Assembly (NCBI RefSeq): GCF_002368295.1
Contig: NZ_AP018248.1
Coordinates: 5,160,798 to 5,224,797, forward strand
Length of the DNA: 64,000 bases
Reading direction: 5' to 3'
Source of the DNA: Tolypothrix tenuis PCC 7101
GTDB taxonomy: Bacteria > Cyanobacteriota > Cyanobacteriia > Cyanobacteriales > Nostocaceae
In this document: piece by piece, positions 54,583-63,173 of the stretch
Layout: every line of letters begins with the position of its first letter
Numbering within the stretch: the first letter of the stretch is position 1
The notes under the pieces: model-generated
Seen by the model: only the letters and a program-made list of their open reading frames with translations
Told to the model about the DNA's origin: nothing
Database searches by the model: none
Position numbers and translations under genes: made by a program

Positions 54583-55584
54583 TTATATTTTAATATCTGA
54601 CGTATCCGATATTTCCGGAAGCATTTTGTTCAAATCTGCTGTAATTTTTTGAATTGCAACTTTATTTGTACTTTTACCTAATTTGGCACTACTAAAATCA
54701 AATTTTTTAAGATGAATTATCTGTTTTATAATATTTTCTACTGTAAAATCTTTGCCACATAAGCTATGAACTTTAGGAAAAATTCCACACATTGCCGATA
54801 ACACAACAGCTTTTGTCAACACGTATTTAGTACTACCCCATTCTTCAGAAAAAACTGCTTTAAATGCGTTAAAATAGTTAACTAGTATGCCATACTGTAA
54901 ATTTTCGTTATAAGGTGATAAAACACCTCCATTAGGATCAATCATTACCTCAACATTTCTTGCAAATGCCGCTTGAGAAACTAAACCTTTCCCAATACCT
55001 AACATTTTGATTTCATTATACCAAGGAGATTCAGGATCTAAATTCATTTGTTTCACTAAACTATGTGTTCGTTTTTCTTTAAAATCAGAGTCTTTAATTA
55101 AAGGTAATAAATCATAAATCACAGAAGGATTAATTCCCTTTTGCTCATTATTGATAGTGATAAATATCTTGGCTTGGCTTTCAAGTTTGAGATTGATAAA
55201 ACCTGAGCAGAGAAGATCCAACTTTTTTGCTGTAAAATTAAATCCAAAAAGTCTATGTTGACCATCAACAACCCAAACTGATTTTTCTATATCTGGAAAT
55301 TTAATTTTCCCAATTAATTCGTTTTCGGTTGGAGCAATATATTCCGTTTCTTCTGGTAAGTTAAGAATTATATTATTAGCAATAATAGCATCATTAGAAT
55401 TAATAAACTTAGCAACTTCTTTGCATCTTCTCTCACTTAAAGGTCTTTGAACACCTTTGCTATTTCTTTCTTCTATGGAAACATAGGCTATACGCTGTAA
55501 AATGTCACTGTTACAAATGAATACATAAAAGTTTCCACCAGGGTGATTGATTTCCTGAGCAGGTAGTTCAATATAATTTGTCAT
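54583..55584 (-). CDS. Second DGQHR-domain protein (DndB-like), AT-rich
   Basis: A 333-residue DGQHR protein with DGQHR at 107-111 (WVVDGQHRLFGF) and the upstream VQRPLSERR segment at about 45-53 typical of DndB relatives. It is only distantly similar to the 532-residue DndB-like protein at 51689, and is shorter and much more AT-rich, which points to separate acquisition. It directly precedes the HEPN-like gene (19 bases), so the pair is likely one functional unit, perhaps a DNA-sensing protein with an effector. It also lies 61 bases downstream of the Dnd-associated gene at 55646. Confidence 0.8.
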   Translation of the reverse strand: MTNYIELPAQEINHPGGNFYVFICNSDILQRIAYVSIEERNSKGVQRPLSERRCKEVAKFINSNDAIIANNIILNLPEETEYIAPTENELIGKIKFPDIEKSVWVVDGQHRLFGFNFTAKKLDLLCSGFINLKLESQAKIFITINNEQKGINPSVIYDLLPLIKDSDFKEKRTHSLVKQMNLDPESPWYNEIKMLGIGKGLVSQAAFARNVEVMIDPNGGVLSPYNENLQYGILVNYFNAFKAVFSEEWGSTKYVLTKAVVLSAMCGIFPKVHSLCGKDFTVENIIKQIIHLKKFDFSSAKLGKSTNKVAIQKITADLNKMLPEISDTSDIKI

Positions 55585-55645
55585 CAGCTATACTCCACTA
55601 ACTAATTGCAATAAATTTGGTAGTAATTTTATATGATTTATGTTC

Positions 55646-56104
55646 TTATAATAATTGGCGTAAATCAAACTCTTTCCTTAGTAAATCATTACTAAATATT
55701 TCAGAACTTAGAATTAACATCAGTCGCTCTGAATAGTCTACCGCTCCACGTAGCTCATTTTGTAAAATTTCCAGTCCACCATTGGCATACTCTTCAAATA
55801 TATGAATACGTTGCTCGTCAGCGACATCTTGTTCGCTGAGGATATTAATGTCTTTGATTTCATTAATAGCCAACAAATTAATTAACAGAGAGAAACTGCT
55901 AGAAAAATAATCTTGTCGTAGTGGAGATAAATCTTTAGCAATTCCCTCTAAAGGAACTCGTTTTTTATTCTTTGCTCCCAACGCTGCTGCAAACACCATC
56001 ACTTCTACATAGGTTTGGAAAGGCCCTGTTGTATCTTTTGACGCTACTAATGCTTTGACTAACTCAACTTTATCTTTAGCAATCCTGATTCTGTTTGCAG
56101 CCAT
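55646..56104 (-). CDS. Dnd system-associated protein (type 4-like)
   Basis: A 152-residue protein resembling what is annotated as 'dnd system-associated protein 4'. The N-terminal IRIAKDKVELVKAL, the FQTYVEVMVFAAALGAKN core and the following basic KKRVPLEG turn are the recognisable parts. The C-terminal half is helical. It is not DndE, which is smaller and differs in sequence. The exact role in phosphorothioation or restriction is unknown. It lies upstream of the DGQHR/HEPN-like pair on the same strand and may head that transcript. The family name is from memory. Confidence 0.7.
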   Translation of the reverse strand: MAANRIRIAKDKVELVKALVASKDTTGPFQTYVEVMVFAAALGAKNKKRVPLEGIAKDLSPLRQDYFSSSFSLLINLLAINEIKDINILSEQDVADEQRIHIFEEYANGGLEILQNELRGAVDYSERLMLILSSEIFSNDLLRKEFDLRQLL

Positions 56105-56226
56105 TGATTTGCATATCTACATTGTGGAAATTTTAACCGAAACCAAAGAGCGATGGCACTACTTTATTGCCACATCCAAGCGATCGCTCTTTCTTCCCAC
56201 CGCATCTGCTACAATTTCAAAAAACC

Positions 56227-56766
56227 CTACGTAGGAAATTGCACATTCTCATACAGCAAAGCTATGGGAAAGCGAAAATCAACGCTGGTTAAATGAACTT
56301 CATCCCCAGTTTCATAAGGATGTAATTCCCAAATTCCTCTATCATTTAACCGAAAACAATCTACACCAATTTTCTCAGCATCAATCAGCACATATTCTTG
56401 CAAAGTTTCAATTCGGCGATACCGCGTAAATTTACTACCTCTATCGTAAGCTTCCGTACTTGGGGAAAGGACTTCCACAATTAAACAAGGATACTGCAGA
56501 AATTGAATCGCTTGTTTATCTCGTTCATCACAACTCACTACAACATCAGGATAATGAAAGGTATTCTCTGACACAGCTACTTTTGCAGCAGCCATAAAGG
56601 GAATACAGCTACTTCCCCGTAGATGGCTTTTTAACGCTGAAGCCAAGTTTAAAGCAATATCATTATGGGGAAGAGTACCCCCAGTCATGGCGAAAACTTC
56701 ACCATCAATATATTCGTATTTAATTTCTTGACGTACTTCCCATTCCAGATATTCTTGAGGAGACAT
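56227..56766 (-). CDS. Uma2-family (DUF820) PD-(D/E)XK putative endonuclease
   Basis: A 179-residue Uma2 protein of the more common subtype. Key residues: Glu18 (KYEYIDGEV), Asp74 (YPDVVVSC) and Glu98 in LIVEVLSPST, where the usual lysine of ExK is replaced by Leu and Lys112 (RGSKFTRYR) may take its place, as in most family members. It is in the middle of the Dnd island but has no known link to phosphorothioation. It is unlike the Uma2 at 6451, which keeps a canonical ExK. Confidence 0.85.
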   Translation of the reverse strand: MSPQEYLEWEVRQEIKYEYIDGEVFAMTGGTLPHNDIALNLASALKSHLRGSSCIPFMAAAKVAVSENTFHYPDVVVSCDERDKQAIQFLQYPCLIVEVLSPSTEAYDRGSKFTRYRRIETLQEYVLIDAEKIGVDCFRLNDRGIWELHPYETGDEVHLTSVDFRFPIALLYENVQFPT

Positions 56767-56814
56767 ATACTTGCAACTTACTCCCTCTCAAAAGCCACCT
56801 TTTTTAACTCTAAC

Positions 56815-56850
56815 TAAAAAACTCTGCGCCTCTGCGTCTCTGCGTGAGAC
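56815..56850. repeat. CTCTGCGCCTCTGCGTCTCTGCG short repeat
   Basis: Three CTCTGCG units between the Uma2 and SLH-DUF3370 genes; same family as at 7012 and 8275. Confidence 0.6.
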
Positions 56851-56851
56851 A

Positions 56852-58741
56852 TTACCCCTCCGTCCTCACCGTCACCACCTGCGGCGGCGTAGAATCAGGA
56901 GGATACAAAAAATCTACCTGTACTTGTCGCTTCTCCCCCGCTAACATCTTCAACCTCACCAAAGGTTCACCCATTTGTCCCCGACGTTGTACTAAATGTA
57001 CGTAGCGCGTCTTTTCCTCGCCATTATCATCGGTGTAACGCACCTTCACAGTACCGCGAAAAAATATTTGTTCCACCTTTGGCTTTAAAAATAGTAATCT
57101 ATCGGTTCCCCCTTCATCTTTTAAAGGTGTATGCATTGATACGGTAACTATCTGGCTTTGATTACTATTATTACTTAAAGGCAAAGTCAAATTGTACTCT
57201 ACACCATAGTTGCTGTGAGCAAAATATGCTGTATCAGGATAGCGTTTTAGCATTAGCGCACTCTGTATTTGTCCGGTGCTAAGAGTAATTAAAGGCACAG
57301 TCCCTAAAGGATAAGCAAAGGCTTTTCCGGGTTGGGGTATCGTTAACTCAGACACATTAGGATTATCCGTTAGATTAGCTTGCCATTGCGTACCTTGAGA
57401 GACACCAGCAACGCGGCTAAATACTGTTGGTTCCCTGGGAGGGTCGAGAGGGGTGGGAATGGGGTCGCGTTTTCCTGCTAAACTACCTGTATCTAAAAGC
57501 CTTTGCCATTCAGCCACAGTGGGAGGTGTAGAGCTATTTTTAACTAAGTTTGCCAGATAAATTGGGCGATCGCTCGCTAATCGCATCATTGTTGTGCGAC
57601 CATTAGAAGAGGGAGCTTGTACAGGGATGGGTAAATTCGCTAATATTTGGGTTTTTCCTGGTTCTATCACCAGCTTTTCGGGAAAATTACTCTGTCTAAT
57701 TTCTCGTAGGACATCATTCATTGTCCTACTACCAGGGCCAGCGTAAACTGTACTTTGGGAATTATCTACCATATCTGGTAAAGCAATAAATGGTGCTTCA
57801 CTAGAAAGGTAGCTGGCGGCGTGTAATACTTGCAGTGTCACAGGTTGATTCCCTGGATTGTGGACAATAATTCCTTGGTAAACAGTGCGGTTTTGGGCTG
57901 GTGTTTCCGCCCTGACGATATGATGGGCAAATACATCAAATCTCCCCGAGAAGGGATAATTAAGGTGTGCTTCTGGAGATTTTTTACCATCTGGGGGGAA
58001 GGTAGAAAGTAAAATTCCTTCGGTAGTTATTAACTCCGGACTATTACTATTAAACGTAGGGATAGTATCAAGTTTTCCCGGTAAAAGGCGGACTTCTTGC
58101 GGTTGGACTTCTACGCCAGCAATATATTGTGGGGGTACAGTATAAATATTTAACGCCCGACACATCAAAGCTGCTACTTCTCCTCTGGTGGCGCTTTGCT
58201 GGGGTTTTAGCTGTTTGACTTGGGGATAGTTGACGACAATACTGTTGATTGTAGCGGATGCGATCGCACTGTGAGCATAGTTAGGAATTTGTGCTGCATC
58301 CTCAAAATATTGTTGTAATGTCTGCACTGGGTTAGATACAGGACTATAATTTTTACCCCCAGCGACAACACCGATAATTTGGGCGCGGGGTATTGGTTGG
58401 TTTGGTTGAAAAATTCCCCCTGGATAACCAGAGAAAAAGCCTTTTTGGTAAGCAGTAGTAATTGCTTTATTTGCCCAATAATTAGCAGGTACATCTTTAA
58501 ATGTAGTAGCACTGCGTTTGATTGGTGCATCGGGGAAAGCATTCAACATTAAGACTGCGGCTTCAGCGCGTGTAACTGTTGCTTCTGGGCGAAAGCTTCC
58601 ATCCGGATAGCCTGTAATTAATTTTCTTTCTCCTAGTTCTTGAATACAATTATTAGCCCAATGTTTTTGTGTATCAGAAAAGGTGAGAGTGATGGAGTTA
58701 GGTAAGGTAAAAAGCGAGGCGAGTATTAATGGTAGAAGCAT
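56852..58741 (-). CDS. SLH-domain and DUF3370 cell-surface protein
   Basis: A 629-residue exported protein. A signal peptide (about 1-20) is followed by three S-layer-homology repeats at about 25-70, 82-127 and 150-197 (with HWANNCIQEL, YWANKAITTA and TRGEVAALM landmarks), which anchor proteins to the envelope. The rest (about 210-629) matches the cyanobacterial DUF3370 family as I recall it, rich in beta strands and with no catalytic motif. Its position between Dnd genes is unexpected, since it has no known connection with DNA modification; it splits dndD from the other Dnd genes. Confidence 0.83.
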   Translation of the reverse strand: MLLPLILASLFTLPNSITLTFSDTQKHWANNCIQELGERKLITGYPDGSFRPEATVTRAEAAVLMLNAFPDAPIKRSATTFKDVPANYWANKAITTAYQKGFFSGYPGGIFQPNQPIPRAQIIGVVAGGKNYSPVSNPVQTLQQYFEDAAQIPNYAHSAIASATINSIVVNYPQVKQLKPQQSATRGEVAALMCRALNIYTVPPQYIAGVEVQPQEVRLLPGKLDTIPTFNSNSPELITTEGILLSTFPPDGKKSPEAHLNYPFSGRFDVFAHHIVRAETPAQNRTVYQGIIVHNPGNQPVTLQVLHAASYLSSEAPFIALPDMVDNSQSTVYAGPGSRTMNDVLREIRQSNFPEKLVIEPGKTQILANLPIPVQAPSSNGRTTMMRLASDRPIYLANLVKNSSTPPTVAEWQRLLDTGSLAGKRDPIPTPLDPPREPTVFSRVAGVSQGTQWQANLTDNPNVSELTIPQPGKAFAYPLGTVPLITLSTGQIQSALMLKRYPDTAYFAHSNYGVEYNLTLPLSNNSNQSQIVTVSMHTPLKDEGGTDRLLFLKPKVEQIFFRGTVKVRYTDDNGEEKTRYVHLVQRRGQMGEPLVRLKMLAGEKRQVQVDFLYPPDSTPPQVVTVRTEG

Positions 58742-58792
58742 TAATAGTAGTTAGTAGAAACTTAGGCTATTAAAGCATACAAGGATAACGAA

Positions 58793-58890
58793 ACCCAGAA
58801 GCACAGAGAACACAAAGAAGTAGAGGTAAAAATCTTAATACTCTCTCTTTTTCCTCTTTCCTTCGTGTTCTTAGCGTACTTTGCGGTTCG
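58793..58890. repeat. Fold-back short repeat between dndD and the SLH gene
   Basis: ACGAAACCCAGAAGCACAGAG units and the complementary TTCGTGTTCTTAGCG...GGTTCGTTTC units flank a short AT loop, giving a long imperfect hairpin of the CGCAGAG family. Confidence 0.6.
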
Positions 58891-58900
58891 TTTCTCTTGA

Positions 58901-60973
58901 TCACCAATCTCGCTTTACCTCCACAACCTCTGTATACTCAAATTCATTAGGACTTTGCCTTACCAAAGGATATCTTTCCCCTCCCAATTCAATATAATCT
59001 TGTTCACAATCTGGCTTAGAAGAAAAGTACGTCAGCACATATTCCCTGCCAATTCTATCTGCCATTTCCTCTTCAACTTCACCCCGCCATTGAGTTTTTG
59101 TGACTAAAACAATTAACTGATTTGCTAACTTGGGAATTGTTTGAGCAATATGTCGCCGGGAAATTTCATCTAAACTACCAAAAGGTGAATCCATGACAAT
59201 TGGAAAGGTACTGCTTTCTGGTAACATCAGCATTTTCCGCTTTTCACTCCATTCCCTGACTCTATCAATAATACTGGCGATAAAAGATAAACTGAGAATT
59301 TGATTCTCGCCAGTAGAAGCTGCAACTGGTGCTTCTAATCCGGCGGTATTTTCTACTAGCGTCAGTTCATATTTATCGCTAATTTTGGGAATATAAGGCG
59401 TAAAAGATATTTCTGCGAATATTTCCTGGACTCGCTTTTCTAATTGCAGCCGAAATTGCTTTTCTTGACGATTTCTTACTTCTGTTAACCGTTCAATTGC
59501 ATCTTGGGTGGCGTTAATTCTTCGCTGTGCTAATGCTTGACGTTCTTCGTTTAGCTTTTGCTTGGCGATTTGTTTACCTAAGGCTTCAATTTCTGTAGTG
59601 AAGTGGGCGATTTGTTGTTGGTTAGCGCCTTGTTCTCGATTTAACTCATCTATTTTATTTTCGATTCCGTCTAAGCGTTTCTGTAAACTACTAATCTCTT
59701 CGTTAGCATCTTTACGCAATCTGTCTTGAATGTTATCTAATTCGCTTTCTATCTGTGAGATATTTTGCCTTAATTGATTAATTCTCCCTTGTTCTCTGTC
59801 AACTTCTTCCCAAAATGCGATTGCTTGTTTATCAATTTCATCAACTTGGGCGCTCATCCGAAAAGCCATTTCTTCTACTGCTGAAGAACACGCTTGATTT
59901 AACCATAGAGTCACATTTGTATGGGGGTGACTACCGATATTTAAATCTGTGCCGCAAATACAACGTTGCGAATTAAGTAACTCATTGATAAACTCCCGCG
60001 AAATTCCCGCCGTTAGCTCACCACGTTGTTTTAAATCATGCATAACTTCCCGAAACTGGGATGTGGTTTCAGCCAGGAGAACTGTATAACCTCGTGCAGA
60101 AATAATTTTTTTCAGGGCTTCGCGAGTCTTTTTATATTCTTCTTTATAGGCTTGGTTCTGCGTTTCTAAATTTTGACAGCGTTCCTGTAATTCTTTCGCC
60201 GCACTCAGTTCCCGTAAACGGTTACTTGTTTCTTTTTTAAAGGTTTGTTGATATTCTAATTCTTGTTTAATTTCAGTTTGGCGTTTGGTAATACTTTCAA
60301 TTTCCCGTTCTATTTTTTCTTGCTGGCGCAAAAGCTGTTTGATTTCGGAATCGCCAATGGCTTTTAAGTCGTTCTCTAAACTTTTTTTCGCTTCACTCAA
60401 ATGTTTAATTGAACGATTAATTACCTCTACACCCAAGAATATCTTTGTTGCTTCCGCAATTTCCGCTTTTTTATCAGAACGGACGATTTCTTCAATCCGT
60501 TCGCCGTCAAAGAAAAAATATTGATGCAAACTCGCAGGTAAAATTTGATTGATGATATCTTCTGGTTGCTGGGGTGGGAAATACCATTTACCATCATCGC
60601 CACCTACCCACATGGTTAATTGAGTTTTCCCAGCTTCAAAATCACTCTCGTTTTTATAAACCCGACTGGAACGTTTTACACGGTAGCGTTTACCTTCATG
60701 TTCCCAACCAATTTCTACCCAACATTCAATAGCTTGCTTTGGTTTAGCTTCTGCGATCGCTCTTTTATTAACTAGCTGTTCTACTGATGCAAATGCTGCA
60801 CTAAACTTCTCATATAATACCCAGGTAAAGGCATTGAGTAAACTGGTTTTTCCAGAGCCATTATTGCCATGAATAATCGTAGTGTTGAGAACATCTCCTC
60901 CCGAAAGTACTATCTCTGGTGTCGTACCATAAAAGGAGCGAAAATTGCACAGCTTAATTGAAGTTAGCTTCAT
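58901..60973 (-). CDS. dndD: DndD, SMC/Rad50-like ATPase of the phosphorothioation system
   Basis: A 690-residue ABC/SMC-type ATPase that provides DNA nicking or ATPase activity for phosphorothioation. Walker A GNNGSGKT is at 36-43; the Q-loop region and a long coiled coil (about 190-540) follow, with a CIC zinc-hook-like element in the middle (RCICGTDL). The ABC signature region is STGENQILSLS and Walker B is FPIVMDSPFGSLDE near the end. Length and architecture fit DndD. The start overlaps the stop of a 57-residue gene by four bases (ATGA). It is separated from dndC by the SLH, Uma2 and HEPN/DGQHR genes. Confidence 0.92.
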   Translation of the reverse strand: MKLTSIKLCNFRSFYGTTPEIVLSGGDVLNTTIIHGNNGSGKTSLLNAFTWVLYEKFSAAFASVEQLVNKRAIAEAKPKQAIECWVEIGWEHEGKRYRVKRSSRVYKNESDFEAGKTQLTMWVGGDDGKWYFPPQQPEDIINQILPASLHQYFFFDGERIEEIVRSDKKAEIAEATKIFLGVEVINRSIKHLSEAKKSLENDLKAIGDSEIKQLLRQQEKIEREIESITKRQTEIKQELEYQQTFKKETSNRLRELSAAKELQERCQNLETQNQAYKEEYKKTREALKKIISARGYTVLLAETTSQFREVMHDLKQRGELTAGISREFINELLNSQRCICGTDLNIGSHPHTNVTLWLNQACSSAVEEMAFRMSAQVDEIDKQAIAFWEEVDREQGRINQLRQNISQIESELDNIQDRLRKDANEEISSLQKRLDGIENKIDELNREQGANQQQIAHFTTEIEALGKQIAKQKLNEERQALAQRRINATQDAIERLTEVRNRQEKQFRLQLEKRVQEIFAEISFTPYIPKISDKYELTLVENTAGLEAPVAASTGENQILSLSFIASIIDRVREWSEKRKMLMLPESSTFPIVMDSPFGSLDEISRRHIAQTIPKLANQLIVLVTKTQWRGEVEEEMADRIGREYVLTYFSSKPDCEQDYIELGGERYPLVRQSPNEFEYTEVVEVKRDW

Positions 60974-61143
60974 CGCACCTCTTCCTTAATAATCACCAAT
61001 ATTTCATCGTTAATGTGGCTGTTAATTCTCTTATCTAGTCTGCCTTTTTCCAGCTTCCATACCCGCTCAATAATTTGCCGTACTTCTGGCGGGGCGCTGG
61101 TAATTGGCTCCTGCACATCATCGATATTTTGCTCTGGTGACAT
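60970..61143 (-). CDS. 57-residue protein translationally coupled to dndD
   Basis: A short gene of 57 codons, read as MSPEQNIDDVQEP... to ...ILVIIKEEVR. It is charged and helical (VRQIIERVWKLEKGRLDKR). Its TGA stop overlaps the dndD start as ATGA, a strong sign of a real, coupled gene. An upstream in-frame TAA leaves only the ATG at 61143, and no Shine-Dalgarno sequence is apparent. It has no recognised domain; it may be a small DndD partner or regulator. Confidence 0.65.
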   Translation of the reverse strand: MSPEQNIDDVQEPITSAPPEVRQIIERVWKLEKGRLDKRINSHINDEILVIIKEEVR

Positions 61144-61250
61144 CGCGGATGGTAGATAATTGTTTCTTTATTTTACCTGTATCTTCGAGTGCGATCGCAT
61201 CTTCTGCTCTACCCTTTGTCTTATCTTTAATTTCTCACAAATTGGTGGGG

Positions 61251-61344
61251 TAAAGTCGAAAATTTTTAGTGAGGAGGGCTTTATTTAAAAGTGCTTTGCT
61301 GATATACTAAAAGCATATAATATAATGGAATATTTTCGACTTTA
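61251..61344. repeat. Inverted repeat TAAAGTCGAAAAT with 68-base spacer
   Basis: TAAAGTCGAAAAT at 61251-61263 is complementary to ATTTTCGACTTTA at 61332-61344 (13 of 13). It lies between the dndD unit and the helicase gene. It could be a small mobile element or a regulatory site. Confidence 0.5.
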
Positions 61345-61443
61345 AAAATTTGACTCACATCCCATTATAAAGAAGATAATTTAATTATCCCATACTTCTG
61401 AACCTCATTCTTCACTATTACCAAAATTTTTACAAAAAGCAAT

Positions 61444-61489
61444 AAAAAACCGCAGATAAACACAGATAAATAATCGGCGTTTATCTGCG
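61444..61489 (-). terminator. Intrinsic terminator of the Dnd-associated helicase
   Basis: On the minus strand the arms CGCAGATAAAC and GTTTATCTGCG form an 11-base stem, followed by GGTTTTTTATTG. It lies just downstream of the helicase stop at 61501. The hairpin is of a dispersed repeat type, but the T-tract makes termination likely. Confidence 0.6.
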
Positions 61490-61500
61490 TCTATGGCGAT

Positions 61501-62982
61501 TCATATATCTAATAAACCATACCGTTTTTGTAAAGCAAGTAACTTCATTCTCGCTTCGCCAGCATTGTCAGCTAAATCGGCAAATTCTACAAAGCGCCGC
61601 AATTCTTTTTTTAATAAATTGCGTTCTACTTCTATAGTTTCCCTTTCTAAATCTGGCGGTAAAACTATCATGTCGTAAATAATGGCGCGTTCTTTCCCAG
61701 GATGGGGACGTAAAACGCGCCCGCGCCTTTGGATAAACTGACGAGGATTACCGGAACTTGATAAAATTACTGCAGTTTGAATTGCAGGAATATCCACACC
61801 CTCATCTAAACAGCGAATTGCAACTAAACCTTGCAATTCTCCGCTTTCAAATTGACGGCGTAAAATCTCCCTTTCTTGTAAGGAAGTTTGAGCAGTGTAG
61901 GTACTAACTTTGTATCCCAATTCTACGCCGAGAATTTTAGCAACGGCTTTCAGTTGACGCAACGATGAACGTTGTCCCACCTCTTGCGAACCATCACTGC
62001 AATAAAATAGGGTGTGAGTAGTATCTTTGCGAGTTGCCATTAATTTCCGCAAAGCAGTTAACTTGTTTTCTGCTGCACCAATTAATCTGGCACGTTGCAT
62101 TAACAATGGCTTCAAATCTTCGTTATCTTCAAAATCTCCGACTGTGCCATTTTCTCTTTCCCGATATAGTAACGATCGCCCAATTCTGCGCGTTAATTTT
62201 AAATAGGCAATACTTTCGGCTTCTGTTAATTCCACCAAAATTGGGTAATAGAGATAATGTACCAAAGCACCTTGAGCGATCGCATCTCTCAAGGTAAACT
62301 CTGGTTGCAGCACAGGGCCAAAATAATCAAACAAAGATTGGGTACCATCATCATCAAAATACCTTTCCGGTGTGGCAGACAAGGCCAGTCTCAGCCCAAT
62401 CCGGCGTGGTAGACTTTCTTCTAACTTTGGTGCGCCTAAATTATGGGCTTCATCGCCAATAATTAAAGTTCTGTCGGGGAAATATTTCACCTGCGACTGA
62501 AAACCATCTCCAATTAAAGTGGAGTTAGTAGTAATCACCGTGACAAATCTTTGGGAACCAGAACGCAGATTATAGATTTGGGTAGAGAGTTGACTTTGCC
62601 AATTGCGGACATTCTCAAATGCTAAAATCGGCTGCAAGTTAAATTTTTCGCATTCTCGCGCCCATTGGGTGACAAGATGACGATAGGGACAAACCACCAC
62701 CAAAACTTGTAAATTAATCTGCTGATACAATTCACAAGCGATCGCCAATGCCGTGATAGTCTTACCACTACCAGTAGCCATTTTCAGCGTACCTCTGCCA
62801 TTATTAGCAAACCAGCTTGTCATAGCTTGGCGCTGATATTGCTGCAATTGCAAAGATTGCGGCATTTTTGGGCATCCTAGTAATGATTTTTGAGTTTGAT
62901 AACTGCCCTGATTTTCCCTTAACAATGGCAATCGTAAGCGAAAACCGGGCAGTTCTTGCACTCTATTTAGCGTCAGGTACAT
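61501..62982 (-). CDS. DEAD/DEAH-like SF2 helicase, Dnd-associated (putative restriction component)
   Basis: A 493-residue superfamily 2 helicase resembling the family annotated as 'DNA phosphorothioation system restriction enzyme'. Motif I is ATGSGKT at 69-75, motif II DEAH at 177-180, motif III SATPERY near 202, and motif VI QRRGRVLRPH near 425. A 40-residue N-terminal extension precedes the helicase core; an internal ATG at residue 40 is an alternative start. The gene is upstream of the dndD unit on the same strand and is ended by a hairpin terminator. A role in restricting DNA lacking phosphorothioate is suggested by family context, not shown here. Confidence 0.8.
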   Translation of the reverse strand: MYLTLNRVQELPGFRLRLPLLRENQGSYQTQKSLLGCPKMPQSLQLQQYQRQAMTSWFANNGRGTLKMATGSGKTITALAIACELYQQINLQVLVVVCPYRHLVTQWARECEKFNLQPILAFENVRNWQSQLSTQIYNLRSGSQRFVTVITTNSTLIGDGFQSQVKYFPDRTLIIGDEAHNLGAPKLEESLPRRIGLRLALSATPERYFDDDGTQSLFDYFGPVLQPEFTLRDAIAQGALVHYLYYPILVELTEAESIAYLKLTRRIGRSLLYRERENGTVGDFEDNEDLKPLLMQRARLIGAAENKLTALRKLMATRKDTTHTLFYCSDGSQEVGQRSSLRQLKAVAKILGVELGYKVSTYTAQTSLQEREILRRQFESGELQGLVAIRCLDEGVDIPAIQTAVILSSSGNPRQFIQRRGRVLRPHPGKERAIIYDMIVLPPDLERETIEVERNLLKKELRRFVEFADLADNAGEARMKLLALQKRYGLLDI

Positions 62983-62983
62983 A

Positions 62984-63172
62984 ATTTGTCATTTGTCATT
63001 TGTCATTTGTCATTGGGCATTGGGCATTGGGCATTGGGCATTGGGCATTGGGCATTGGGCATTGGGCATTGGGCATGGGGTAATTGGTAATTGGTAATTG
63101 GTAATTGCTTTTCTCCCCTTGCCTCCTCATCTCCCTCATCTTCCTCATCTCCCCAATCCCCAATCCCTAACC
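62984..63172. repeat. Heptad repeats between the helicase and lexA
   Basis: Four ATTTGTC units, about nine ATTGGGC units, then TAATTGG units and CCCTCATCTCC / CCCCAATCC units fill the whole spacer. The same heptads occur at 676, 1562, 27757, 35258 and 38176. Confidence 0.8.
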
Positions 63173-63173
63173 C

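Noticed and set aside
55646..56104. DndE
   Set aside because: The protein is longer than DndE and its sequence pattern fits a Dnd-associated protein rather than the small DndE family.
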